Below are positions 16,105 to 24,910 of a stretch of 64,000 nt of DNA, one piece after another; positions within the stretch are counted from its first letter, which is position 1; every line of letters starts with the position of its first letter. The translations under genes and the position numbers were made by a program. This stretch comes from Umezawaea endophytica (GTDB lineage: Bacteria > Actinomycetota > Actinomycetes > Mycobacteriales > Pseudonocardiaceae). The notes beneath the pieces are model-generated. The model was given only the letters and a program-made list of their open reading frames with translations. It ran no database searches and had not been told where the DNA came from. The DNA is taken from positions 368,090-432,089 of the forward strand of contig NZ_JANYMP010000003.1 in assembly GCF_025061645.1 (NCBI RefSeq), given 5' to 3'.

Positions 16105-18818
16105 GCCGTGGTGGCGCACAGACCGGAGTCGAGCGCGGCAGGCAGGTCCGCGCGCAGCTCGACACCGAGCTTCCGGTACACATTGGACAGATGGCTCTCG
16201 ACCGTGCGGACCGTCACGAACAGCTCCTCGGCGATCTCCCGGTTGGTGGCGCCCGCCGCGGCGCGCTCCGCGACCCGCCGCTCACGGCCGCTGAGCGCGT
16301 CCGCCGGTCTGGCGCCCAGTCTCGGCATGCGTCCACCGGCCAGGACGAGCAGGTCCCTCGCCTCCGCCGCCGCCTGGCGGTCACCCAGGCGGATCGCCAG
16401 GGTGACCGCGGTCCGCAGGTGCTCGCGAGCCCCTTTGGCGTCACCGTCCGACAACCGCGACTCCCCCAGCAGGCGCACCGAGCGGACGTGCAGCGGCCGG
16501 GCGGAGGACCCGGACAGCTCCGCCACCGCGGCACCGAGCAGTTCCGCCGCCGCCACCCCGGTGGCCACCATCCCGCTGGCCATCAAGCTGAGCCCCCTCG
16601 CTTCGAGGGTGTCCCACCGTCGGGCGCGCTCGGCCCCGAACTCGGCGAGTTCGACGGCCTCCCCCCGCTGGCCAAGGCGCACCAGCAGGCAGACGGCGTC
16701 CAGCCACCACGGGGCCCACACCGGGTTGTGGATGCCCGCGGACGTCAACTGCCGCCCGCATTCGAGCAGGAGGTCCACCGCGCCGGTGAGGTCACCGCGG
16801 GCCCGGCGCACCGCCGCCTTCATGATCATCACGGGTCCGTACGCCCAGCCGAACCACGGCTCCCCCACCCGGTCGAGCTGTTCCTCGGCCTCGGCGAGGT
16901 AGCCCTGCTTCAGCAGGATCGACGCCATGGTCGCGCAGGGCAGCGCGACCTCCACCGGCGTCGCCGCCCGTTCGAAGACCTCCAACGCGGTCCGCGCGTC
17001 GGCGTGGGCCTCCGCGAGGTCACCGGCGTTGTCGAGCAGACCCGCCCTGGTCGACAGCGCCAGCGCGTGGACGTCGAGCGCGCCGTCCGCGCCGCTCGTG
17101 GTGATCAGCCGGTCCAGGGCCGCCTTCGCCTCGGCGGGCTCACCGGACAGGCCGAGCACCGCCGCGGCGGCCACCGCGGGCCCGGCGTGCACCGCCGAGC
17201 CGGGGACCAGGCCCAACCTGGCCAGGTCGACGGTCGCCTGGACCGACTCACCGGCCAGCATCTCGGCCTGGGCGGCCACCCCGGAGATCAGCCGTCCCGA
17301 CGCGGTGTTCGGCACCCGCTGGGCGGGCACCCGGTAGTGCGTGAGGAGCTGCGCGGTACTGGCCCGCTTGCCCACTCTCGCGGTCAGCAGCACGGTGGGC
17401 ACCCGGAGCAGCAGCTCGCCGTCGATCTCGGAGTTCTCGCCCTCGTCCAGGATCGTGGCGAGCCGGTCGAACGCGGCCTCCGACCACGTGTCCGTGACCG
17501 ACCGGCGCGAGAACCCCGTCTTCGCCCCGGTGTCCGTCATCTGGTCGACGACCTCGACCAGGCTGGGCAACGCCGCGGCGGGCTCCATCATCACCAGCAC
17601 GTCCGCCAGCTCCAGCAGGGTGGCCGGGTGGCCGGGTTCCTGGTCGAGAACCCTGGTCAGGTAACGCTCGGCCGTGTCCAGGGCGCCTCGCCGGACGGCT
17701 GCCGCCGCCGCTTCCCGCAGGGCGCAGCACATCCAGACCTCGGGCAGTGCGGGCAGCCACATGAGCTGACCGGCGACCTCCTCAGCCGAGCGCCCCTCGT
17801 CGTTGAGCAAGGTCGCGGCCCGGTGACGCAGTTCCACCACCCTTCCGGGCGATAAGGCGGACAGCACGGCACCGGCGATGTCCTCGTGCCGGAACGCCAA
17901 TCCCTGTGCGGCAAGCACTTCCTCGCGACGCAGCGCGTCCACCGCGCTCGTCACGAACGGCTCGGGCAGGTGGAGGAACCTGCCCACCGTACGAACGTCG
18001 GCGGGGCCGAGCACGGCGATGGCGCGGGCCACCTCGTGGGCGTGGCCTCCCTGCTCGTCGAGCAGGTCCGGCAAACACCCGGTGACCACCTGCCTGCCGA
18101 GTTCCCGAACGTGCTCGACGCCGCTCTCGTCCGGAGCCACGTCACGTGCGCACAACGAGGTCAGCAACCTGGTCAGCCACCACGGTTTCCCGCCGGTGAT
18201 CAGGCCGCACGCCTCGGCGAACACCGGATCGGGGTCGCGGCCGAAGGCCCGCCCGAGCAGGGTCACCACGTCCGGGGTCGACAGCGGCGCGAGGTCGACG
18301 ACCGTCGTCGGACCGATGTCGACCATGTCCGCGAACACCAGGTCGGCCTGCTCGACGACACCGGGCCGCCAAGCCAGGACGACCACCAGCGGTAACTCGC
18401 CGGATCTCCGCAACAGGAAGTCGATCCACCGCAGGGTCCGCCCATCGCAGGCGTTCGCGTCGTCGAGCAGGATGACGAGCGGCCGGTCCGCCATCAGGGT
18501 CACCGCGATCCGGTGCAACCCGCACAGCACGGCGTAGTGGTCGTCCGACTGCCCGGTGCCCGGAAGTGCCGCGGCGGGTCCGAGCGGCTCCAACAACTCC
18601 CGCACCGAGCCGTACTCCGCGACCTGGGCACGACCGGTCGCGGACAGCACCGTCACGTCGTGCGAGCCGAGCACCCGCCGGACCTCGGCCAGCAGACCGG
18701 TCTTGCCGATCCCCCTCGCGCCACGCACCAGGGCCAGGTGCGCGCCCGCGTCACGGCTGGTCTCCGCCAGGCGGACGAGGTTCTCGCACTCCGCCTTCCG
18801 ACCGACCAGGTCAGCCAC
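16101..18818 (-). CDS. LAL-type LuxR-family regulator, 905 aa
   Basis: The largest and first of the four tandem LAL genes. Walker A is GARGIGKT near residue 33-40 and Walker B is PLVILLDDANACD. The C-terminal HTH reads LSGRERRVAERAAAGATNREIAE ... TVESHLSNVYRKLGV. The GTG start at 18818 has GGAG about 6 nt upstream. A TTA codon at residue 322 (17853-17855) makes it a candidate for bldA control. The stop overlaps the next gene by 4 bp. It is likely an activator of the adjacent biosynthetic genes, which is inference from the family. Confidence 0.9.
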   Translation of the reverse strand: MADLVGRKAECENLVRLAETSRDAGAHLALVRGARGIGKTGLLAEVRRVLGSHDVTVLSATGRAQVAEYGSVRELLEPLGPAAALPGTGQSDDHYAVLCGLHRIAVTLMADRPLVILLDDANACDGRTLRWIDFLLRRSGELPLVVVLAWRPGVVEQADLVFADMVDIGPTTVVDLAPLSTPDVVTLLGRAFGRDPDPVFAEACGLITGGKPWWLTRLLTSLCARDVAPDESGVEHVRELGRQVVTGCLPDLLDEQGGHAHEVARAIAVLGPADVRTVGRFLHLPEPFVTSAVDALRREEVLAAQGLAFRHEDIAGAVLSALSPGRVVELRHRAATLLNDEGRSAEEVAGQLMWLPALPEVWMCCALREAAAAAVRRGALDTAERYLTRVLDQEPGHPATLLELADVLVMMEPAAALPSLVEVVDQMTDTGAKTGFSRRSVTDTWSEAAFDRLATILDEGENSEIDGELLLRVPTVLLTARVGKRASTAQLLTHYRVPAQRVPNTASGRLISGVAAQAEMLAGESVQATVDLARLGLVPGSAVHAGPAVAAAAVLGLSGEPAEAKAALDRLITTSGADGALDVHALALSTRAGLLDNAGDLAEAHADARTALEVFERAATPVEVALPCATMASILLKQGYLAEAEEQLDRVGEPWFGWAYGPVMIMKAAVRRARGDLTGAVDLLLECGRQLTSAGIHNPVWAPWWLDAVCLLVRLGQRGEAVELAEFGAERARRWDTLEARGLSLMASGMVATGVAAAELLGAAVAELSGSSARPLHVRSVRLLGESRLSDGDAKGAREHLRTAVTLAIRLGDRQAAAEARDLLVLAGGRMPRLGARPADALSGRERRVAERAAAGATNREIAEELFVTVRTVESHLSNVYRKLGVELRADLPAALDSGLCATTA

Positions 18819-19102
18819 TGTCGCTCCTCGATAACCAAAGCCGAGCCCGAGCCTGCGGGATCGTCACGATTCGCGTTCGACCGGTACCCTTCCGTAACCA
18901 AGACGGATCACGCAACCTCGCGCTATCCAGCCGCTACGGGAGGGGCCTTCGCCGTGGTCAGGTCCGGCAAGGGCCGCGGCGAAGGCACGGGTGGCGTCGA
19001 TCAGGCACGCGAATGTCGAATAGCCGACACCGACGATCACGGGTGGGCTTTCTTGCCAGGACATCGTCGACAAACGCAGTCGCTCGATCAGGGACACCGC
19101 CC

Positions 19103-20002
19103 CTACGCTTCCGCGCGGCCGCCTGAGAACGCCTCGTGGTTCCCGCATTCCGTCGTGATCTCGGCCGTCGCCCGCGCCGCGGCGACGAAATCGTCGACCA
19201 GCGGCGAGGTACGCGACGCCGCCATCGCGAGGCACACCTGGTCGGGCGCGAGTTCCGGGATGGGCACGTAGCTGATGTCCGGGCGCGAGTAGAACACCGT
19301 CTCCGACCGGCCCACGAACGAGACGCCCCGGCCTGCCGCGACGTGCTCCAGTTTCTCCTCCACACCGCGCACCCGGAGCCCGGAGTCGGGGAACGGGCGC
19401 CTGGTGGGCCGGGTGCTCGGGTCGGCGTGCCAGACCAGCGGCTCACCGGCGAGGTCGGCCTCGGTGACCTCTTCCTTGCCCGCAAGCCGGTGATCCGCGG
19501 GCAGCACCACCATGAGCGGCTCGGTGTACAGCGGGACCACGCGCAGGCCGGTCTCGTCGATCGGCAGCCGCACGTAGGCGACGTCGACGCGGCCATCGAG
19601 CAGCATCGGGGCCTGGTCGTCCCACTCGATCCGCTGCACGTCCAAGACCACGTCCGGATGGCGGGCCTCGAACACGCGGGCCGCGGGGATGACCGGGATG
19701 CCGGTCCGGAAACCGACCGCCAGCCGCCGACCGCCGCGAGCGGCCACGGTCACCCGGCGGCGGACCGCGGCCGCGGAGGCGAGCAGCGGACCGGTGTCGG
19801 TCAGCAGTTGTCGGCCCGCGTCGGTCAGCGCCACGCCGTGGCGGTCCCTGGTGAACAGCGAGGCGCCGAGGTCCTGTTCCAGCGCGCGGATCTGCCTGCT
19901 GAGCACCGGCTGCGCGATGTGCAACTCCTCGGCGGCGCGGCCGAAGTGCAGCCTGTCGGCGACGGCGCGGAAGTAGCGCAGTTTGCGCAGGTCCAGATCC
20001 AC
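19103..20002 (-). CDS. LysR-family transcriptional regulator
   Basis: A 299-aa protein with an N-terminal winged HTH (LRKLRYFRAVADRLHFGRAA ... QPVLSRQIRALEQDLGASLF) and a LysR substrate-binding domain. It is divergent from the NAD(P)-binding oxidoreductase at 20256, the usual arrangement for a LysR protein and its target. I see nothing tying it to the biosynthetic clusters on either side. The effector is unknown. Confidence 0.9.
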   Translation of the reverse strand: MDLDLRKLRYFRAVADRLHFGRAAEELHIAQPVLSRQIRALEQDLGASLFTRDRHGVALTDAGRQLLTDTGPLLASAAAVRRRVTVAARGGRRLAVGFRTGIPVIPAARVFEARHPDVVLDVQRIEWDDQAPMLLDGRVDVAYVRLPIDETGLRVVPLYTEPLMVVLPADHRLAGKEEVTEADLAGEPLVWHADPSTRPTRRPFPDSGLRVRGVEEKLEHVAAGRGVSFVGRSETVFYSRPDISYVPIPELAPDQVCLAMAASRTSPLVDDFVAAARATAEITTECGNHEAFSGGRAEA

Positions 20003-20110
20003 GGAACCTCCCGACCTGGTGATGCCCCCACGGTATCACCAGGGCTGAAAGAGGTCTTGGACACCAACTCGGGTCAATGACAACCTGAATGGGCTACTGA
20101 TGGGGCGGAG

Positions 20111-20131
20111 CGAATTCGAAAAGAGAATTCG
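20111..20131. promoter_or_regulatory. Inverted repeat CGAATTC-N7-GAATTCG
   Basis: Perfect 7-bp arms with a 7-bp spacer lie in the 253-bp divergent region between the LysR gene and the oxidoreductase gene. A regulator site is plausible; it does not look like a canonical LysR T-N11-A box. Confidence 0.35.
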
Positions 20132-20255
20132 ACAGCGGGACTCCACGAAAAATCCCGAGCCCGGAATGAGCACATCAGGAATCGAACGCCGTCCACCGCG
20201 TCATTCGACGACGTGGACACGGCGTCCTGTCCAGCTCCGGAAAGCAGGAACACCA

Positions 20256-20888
20256 ATGAGCAGCGTCAGCATCATCGGCCTGGGGAACATGGCCCGCGCC
20301 CTGGCGGGCCGGGCGCTCGCGGGCGGGAACGCCGTCGAGATCATCGGCCGCGACCAGGCCAAGGCCAAGGAGGTGGCCGCCGCGCTCGACGGCGCCACCG
20401 TCGGGACGCCGGGCACCGCCCCGGCCGGGGACATCGTCGTCCTCGCCGTGCCGTACGCCAGCGCGGCGGCGGTGGTCGGCGGGTACGGGGACGCGCTCCG
20501 CGGCAAGGTCGTCATCGACATCACCAACCCAGTTTCCCCCGACCTCCAGGGCTTCGTCACCCCCGAGGGCAGTTCCGGCGCGCAGGAGATCGCCAAGGCC
20601 GCCCCCGACGGCGCGCACGTCGTCAAGGCGTTCAACACCCTGTTCTCCCACGTCCTGGCGGCAGGTCCGGCCGGGGGTCGCGAAGTGGACGTGTTCATCG
20701 CGGGCGACGACGCCCGCGCGAAGGCCCGCGTGTCGGCGTTCGTCGAGAGCCTGGGGCTGCGACCGCTGGACACCGGGCCGCTGCCGATGGCGCGGGCGCT
20801 GGAGAACACCGGTCTGGTGATGCTGGGACTCGTCGCCCACTCCGTGAAGCACACCGACTTCTCCCTCGGCGTCACCCTCCTCGGCTGA
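20256..20888 (+). CDS. NADPH-dependent F420 reductase-like oxidoreductase
   Basis: A 210-aa NAD(P)-binding protein. The Rossmann glycine motif is at the extreme N terminus (SIIGLGNMARALAGRAL), followed by AVPYASAAAVVGGY and VVIDITNPVSPD, which are typical of the coenzyme F420-dependent NADP oxidoreductase (Fno/YajQ-like NAD-binding 2) family. The ATG at 20256 has AGGA just upstream. The following SDR gene starts 31 bp downstream. With the divergent LysR gene it forms a common actinomycete redox module. The physiological substrate is not evident. Confidence 0.85.
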   Translation: MSSVSIIGLGNMARALAGRALAGGNAVEIIGRDQAKAKEVAAALDGATVGTPGTAPAGDIVVLAVPYASAAAVVGGYGDALRGKVVIDITNPVSPDLQGFVTPEGSSGAQEIAKAAPDGAHVVKAFNTLFSHVLAAGPAGGREVDVFIAGDDARAKARVSAFVESLGLRPLDTGPLPMARALENTGLVMLGLVAHSVKHTDFSLGVTLLG

Positions 20889-20919
20889 CCGCCCCACCTC
20901 ATCCACAAGGAGCAGCAGC

Positions 20920-21855
20920 GTGCGCGTTTTCGTCACCGGCGGGACCGGCCACTCCGGTTCGCACATCATCCCCGAGCTCGTCGCCGCCGGGCACGAGGTC
21001 ACCGGCCTGGCCCGGTCGGACACGGCCGCGGCGGCGGTGTCCGCGCTCGGCGCGAAGGTGCGCCGCGGCGACCTGGAAGACCTCGACGGGCTCAAGGAGG
21101 CGGCCGCGGACTCCGACGGCGTCATCCACGTCGCGCACCGGCAGGACCTGCTCCCGACCGGCGGGCTCGCCGCCGTGGCCGCCGCGGAACTCCCGATCGT
21201 GCTCGCGTACGGCGAGGCACTCGCGGGGACCGGGAAGCCGCTGGTCGCGGCGGGGAGCATCGGCTCGCCGGGGAACCTGGGCCGTCCGGCCACCGAGGAC
21301 GACCCGGCCCTGCCCAGCGGCGCTGAGCACAGGGGCACCCTGCGGGTCCGCAACGTCGTGGAAAGCGCCGTGCTCGGCCTCGCCGAACGGGGAGTGCGGT
21401 CCTCGGTCGTGCGGATCGCCACCATCGCGCACAGCACGACCGATCGTGGCGGTTTCCTCGTGCGGCTGATCGCGCTCGCGAAGGAGAAGGGCTTCGTCGG
21501 CTACCCCGGCGACGGCGCGAACCTGTGGAACGCCGTGCACGCCCGCGATCTCGCCTCCCTGTTCCGCCTGGCGCTGGAGAAGGGGCAGGCCGGCAGGTCC
21601 TGGCACGCGGTCGGGGACGGGGCCATCCCGTTCCGCGAGATCGCCGAGGCCATCGGCAGCCGTCTGGGCCTGCCCGTCGTGAGCGTCCCGGTGGACGAGC
21701 TGGTGGTGCCGGGGCACTTCGGGTTCCTCGCCAACATCGTCACGCGGAGCTACCCGGCGGCCAACCTGATCACCCGCCGAACCCTCGGCTGGGAACCGGC
21801 TCAGCCCGGCCTGCTCGCCGACCTGGACAACGGCCACTACTTCCCGGCCGTCTGA
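20920..21855 (+). CDS. NAD-dependent epimerase/dehydratase, extended SDR family
   Basis: A 311-aa extended/atypical SDR with the nucleotide-binding motif TGGTGHSG at residues 6-13. The region after DSDGVIHVAHRQDL and the C-terminal substrate part (LVVPGHFGFLANIVTRSYPA) follow the plan of NAD-dependent epimerase/dehydratases. I do not see a clear YxxxK catalytic pair, so it may be an atypical binding or reductase member. AAGGAG precedes the GTG start. It is co-directional with the F420-like oxidoreductase. A strong terminator follows. Confidence 0.8.
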   Translation: MRVFVTGGTGHSGSHIIPELVAAGHEVTGLARSDTAAAAVSALGAKVRRGDLEDLDGLKEAAADSDGVIHVAHRQDLLPTGGLAAVAAAELPIVLAYGEALAGTGKPLVAAGSIGSPGNLGRPATEDDPALPSGAEHRGTLRVRNVVESAVLGLAERGVRSSVVRIATIAHSTTDRGGFLVRLIALAKEKGFVGYPGDGANLWNAVHARDLASLFRLALEKGQAGRSWHAVGDGAIPFREIAEAIGSRLGLPVVSVPVDELVVPGHFGFLANIVTRSYPAANLITRRTLGWEPAQPGLLADLDNGHYFPAV

Positions 21856-21870
21856 CGGCGGCGGCCGTGT

Positions 21871-21906
21871 CGTGACCCCGCCCGGTAGCCGCCTGGCGGG
21901 GTCACG
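21871..21906. terminator. Terminator after the SDR gene
   Basis: Twelve-bp perfect arms (21871-21882 and 21895-21906, CGTGACCCCGCC and its complement) flank a 12-nt loop 16 bp after the SDR stop. Confidence 0.75.
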
Positions 21907-22445
21907 GACCTATTTGTGCAGGATTTCACAAGAGCCGACTCGACAGTTCCCCGTGGGATTGGTCGCGGCGGCGAATGGTAGACCAACGATTATTCCGTCA
22001 AATCGCCTTCACCTGTCGGGGATTGGTTCACCAGGCGGCACGCGATGTTGATCTTCAGCCGCTCCACCCCACTATGGAATGGTTCAAGTTTATTTACGCT
22101 ACAGCGTGGACCGTTCACTCGAATTTCACTAATCCTTGACCGAATGTCTTGCTCCGCGCCCAGGGCACTAAGAAGATGACCACATGACTTCAGTCTCGTA
22201 CCCGCTGGGCACGGCTCCTCCACCCCGGCCGACACCGGCGAAGCATCGGTGATCTGAGCCGTACACCGCAGAAAACCGCCTGAACCGTCCCGTGGGGCAC
22301 CGCTGTGCCCGATTGGCCGGTCAAGCGAGCGCGCCCTTTTCCAGCGCCGTGGATGCGAAATCCGACAATGTGCCGCTTCGCGATTGGCCGTTCAGCCGTC
22401 TGCGTCGTTGTCGACACGCCAGTTCGCAGCAGCGAGGAGATTCCT
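21907..22445. promoter_or_regulatory. Upstream region of the halogenase-NRPS-phosphoramidate operon
   Basis: About 540 bp without a credible gene and noticeably AT-richer than its neighbours. It must contain the promoter of the ten-gene operon starting at 22446. A near-identical 14-nt direct repeat occurs at 22310-22323 and 22381-22394, and a small inverted repeat ACGCT-AC-AGCGT lies near 22097. A TTGACC hexamer at about 22135 is a possible -35, but I find no convincing -10. Confidence 0.5.
22310..22394. promoter_or_regulatory. Direct repeats CGATTGGCCGKTCA upstream of the operon
   Basis: Two copies of CGATTGGCCG(G/T)TCA at 22310-22323 and 22381-22394, 71 bp apart, lie within 140 bp upstream of the first gene. 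They share the ATTGG core with the repeats upstream of ispH at 1176-1200, hinting at a common activator (inference). Confidence 0.3.
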
Positions 22446-24032
22446 GTGCTCATTCGGGGTGAAGGTTTGACCATCGACGACGTCGCCCTCGTCGCGGGGC
22501 AGCAAGTGCTCGTCGAACTGGACGAGGACCAGATGACCATGGTCGAGGAAACGAGCAGGCGGATCCAGAAGTGGGGTGGCGAGGGGCAGCCCATCTACGG
22601 CGTGAACACCGGCTTCGGCGAGATGGTGTTCATGAACATCCCGCCCCGGTTCGAGACCGAGTTGCAGGACAACCTGCTGCGCACCCACGCCGCGGGCGGC
22701 GGTGAGCTGTTCACCGACGAGGCCGTGCGGGCCATGCAGGTGTCCCGGCTCAACTGCCTGATCAAGGGCTACTCCGGGATCGGCACGGACACCCTGCGCC
22801 TCATGGGCGAACTGCTCAACCGGGGCATCCACCCGATCGTCCCGCAGCAGGGATCGCTCGGCGCGAGCGGAGACCTGGCCCCGCTGGCCCACCTCGCGCT
22901 GCCGCTGATCGCCGAGGGCCGGGTGCGCAAGGGCGCGACCATCCGCCCCTCGGCGGAGGTGCTCGCCGAGGAGGGCCTGGAGCCGGTCCGGATGGGCTAC
23001 AAGTCGGGGCTGGCCCTCATCAACGGCACCTCGGCGATGACCGGTGTGTCCGCGCTCGCCCTGGTCCGGGCCCGGCGGCTCGTCCGACTGGCGCTGTGGG
23101 CGTCGGCGGCGTTCATCCAGGTGATGGGCGGGTCGACCGGGGCGTTCGCGGAACGCGGGCACGCGCTGAAGAACCACCGGGGCCAGAGCGAGGTCGCCGG
23201 TCTGATCACGCGGCTGCTGGCGGGCAGCGACCTGACCCGCGAGCACGCCGACGTCATGGCGCTGATCAGCGCGGAGGCCAACGGCGACACCGTCACCCCG
23301 GTCAAGGACTACCTCCAGAACGCCTACACCCTGCGCTGCGTCCCCCAGATCCTCGGACCGGTGCTGGACACCATGGCCTACTGCCGTCGGCTGGTGGAGG
23401 AGGAGTTGAACTCCTGCAACGACAACCCGCTGATCTTCGACACCCCGGAAACCGTTTTCCACGGCGGCCACTTCCACGGCCAGTACATGGCGATGGCCTC
23501 CGACTTCCTGAACATCGCGCTCACCGAGGTCGGGGTGCTGGCCGAACGGCAGCTCAACCGGGTGCTCGACCCGCACCTCAACAAGAACTTCCCCGCGTTC
23601 CTCGCGCTCGGCGACGAGGGCCTCTACTCCGGGTTGCAGGGCTCGCAGTACCTGGCCACCAGCATCGCCTCCGAGAACCTGGACCTGGCGGCGCCCGCCT
23701 CGGTCAAGTCGATCCCGTCCAACGGCCAGAACCAGGACGTGGTCAGCATGGGCCTGATCGCGGCCCGGAAATCCCTGCGCCTGATCGACAACGTGAACAC
23801 CATCGTCTCCGTCCTGGTGGCGGCGTGCTACCAGGCCGCCACCATCACCGGCATCGAGCGGTTCAGCCCGCCCGTCCGCGGCCTGCTGGAACTCCTCGCC
23901 ACCAAGGTGCCCGGCTACCGCGACGACGCGGGCGTCGCGTCGGACTTCCTCGCCACGATCCGGGACACCGCGCTGTCCGAGGAGGCCGACGCGCTGCTCC
24001 CCGTCCTCGACATCCCCGCCGACCTGAGCTAG
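22446..24032 (+). CDS. MIO-dependent aromatic amino acid ammonia-lyase/2,3-aminomutase
   Basis: A 528-aa member of the HAL/PAL family. The self-processing triad Ala140-Ser141-Gly142 (SLGASGDLAPLAH) forms the MIO electrophile, and the catalytic Tyr is Tyr51 in IYGVNTGFGE. Segment NGQNQDVVSMG has Gln where histidine ammonia-lyases have Glu (NQEDHVSMG), pointing to Phe/Tyr chemistry; His81 (RTHAAGGG) occupies the ring-binding position also His in tyrosine aminomutase SgcC4. The product would be a cinnamate/coumarate or a beta-Phe/beta-Tyr. GTG at 22446 is chosen because GAGGAG precedes it. It is the first gene of the operon and likely supplies the monomer for the NRPS at 29961 (inference). Confidence 0.85.
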   Translation: MLIRGEGLTIDDVALVAGQQVLVELDEDQMTMVEETSRRIQKWGGEGQPIYGVNTGFGEMVFMNIPPRFETELQDNLLRTHAAGGGELFTDEAVRAMQVSRLNCLIKGYSGIGTDTLRLMGELLNRGIHPIVPQQGSLGASGDLAPLAHLALPLIAEGRVRKGATIRPSAEVLAEEGLEPVRMGYKSGLALINGTSAMTGVSALALVRARRLVRLALWASAAFIQVMGGSTGAFAERGHALKNHRGQSEVAGLITRLLAGSDLTREHADVMALISAEANGDTVTPVKDYLQNAYTLRCVPQILGPVLDTMAYCRRLVEEELNSCNDNPLIFDTPETVFHGGHFHGQYMAMASDFLNIALTEVGVLAERQLNRVLDPHLNKNFPAFLALGDEGLYSGLQGSQYLATSIASENLDLAAPASVKSIPSNGQNQDVVSMGLIAARKSLRLIDNVNTIVSVLVAACYQAATITGIERFSPPVRGLLELLATKVPGYRDDAGVASDFLATIRDTALSEEADALLPVLDIPADLS

Positions 24033-24042
24033 CGGAGCGACC

Positions 24043-24888
24043 ATGCCGACTCGGCCCGAACTGACCATGCGTGAACGGCACGTGCGCAACGCCGCGATGG
24101 TCGGTGCCCAGGACATCATCGTCGCCGCCTACCCCGCCTCGGGTGCCGCCCTGCTGGGCAACATCCTGATGGAACTGGGCCACACGTTCATCGATCCGCA
24201 CTTCGACGAGCTGGACGAGCAGGGGCGCATCCGCGTGCCGAGCGACGAGGAGCTGCGCAGCCACCGCGACCGGATCGCCGCCAACTCCCTCTCCGGCTCC
24301 GTCGGCGGTCGCCGGTTCTTCAAGAACCACCTGGACCCCACCTACTTCACGGACGCCCCGCTGACGGCGGTCGTCCTGCTCGTCCGGGATCCGCGGGACG
24401 CGCTCCACTCGTCCTTCCGGTTCTTCCAGGAGTTCGCGCCGACGCTGCTCTCCTACCTCACCATCGAGAAGGCGAGCTTCCTGGAGTACCTGGACGGACT
24501 GGGCGACGAGGGCGAGCCGCCGCTCACCGTCGAGGGCTGGGTGGAGTTCTACCGGGCCTGGACCGAGGTGGCCGAGAGGCTGCCCTGCTCGGCCGTCGTC
24601 CGCTTCGAGGAGCTCAAGACCACCCCGGTGGCGGCGGTGGTCCGACTGCTGGACGCGCTCGGCTCGACCGCCGACCCGGCCGCCGTCGAGCACGCCGTCG
24701 AGCGCAGCAGCTTCGAACGCATGCGGGCGCACGAGGAGAAGGTGGCGGGCGCGAACCAGCCCATGATCATGCGCAGCGGCCGGGTCGACGAATGGCGGGA
24801 GTGGTACGGCGACGGCGAGTTGTCGGACCGGTTCCGCGTGCCACGGATGATCGAGATGGCAGCTCGTTTCGGCTACGAGATTCAGTGA
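24043..24888 (+). CDS. Sulfotransferase-fold protein, possible phosphoramidate transferase
   Basis: A 281-aa sulfotransferase-family protein. The 5'-phosphate loop is AAYPASGAALL (residues 28-38), where the usual Lys of YPKSGTTW is Ala. The 3'-phosphate-binding segment LLVRDPRDALHSSF is intact, and the C-terminal RSGRVDEWREWY matches the RKGxxGDWK element. Canonical members move sulfate from PAPS. No ATP sulfurylase is present in the operon, and the adjacent 'APS kinase' looks like a cytidine diphosphoramidate kinase, whose product is also a 3'-phosphonucleotide. I therefore infer it may transfer a phosphoramidate group instead. True sulfation remains the alternative. It begins 10 bp after the MIO gene. 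Confidence 0.75.
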   Translation: MPTRPELTMRERHVRNAAMVGAQDIIVAAYPASGAALLGNILMELGHTFIDPHFDELDEQGRIRVPSDEELRSHRDRIAANSLSGSVGGRRFFKNHLDPTYFTDAPLTAVVLLVRDPRDALHSSFRFFQEFAPTLLSYLTIEKASFLEYLDGLGDEGEPPLTVEGWVEFYRAWTEVAERLPCSAVVRFEELKTTPVAAVVRLLDALGSTADPAAVEHAVERSSFERMRAHEEKVAGANQPMIMRSGRVDEWREWYGDGELSDRFRVPRMIEMAARFGYEIQ

Positions 24889-24898
24889 CCTCGCGTAC

Positions 24899-24904
24899 AG
24901 GAGG
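24899..24904 (+). promoter_or_regulatory. Consensus Shine-Dalgarno for the second methyltransferase
   Basis: AGGAGG sits 6 nt upstream of ATG 24911, deciding this start over the adjacent in-frame TTG at 24908. It is the strongest ribosome-binding site inside the operon and opens the coupled block of phosphoramidate genes. Confidence 0.7.
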
Positions 24905-24910
24905 ATCTTG

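Noticed and set aside
22446-24032. Histidine ammonia-lyase HutH
   Set aside because: The HutH Glu in the NQED motif is Gln here, and there are no other histidine-degradation genes nearby.
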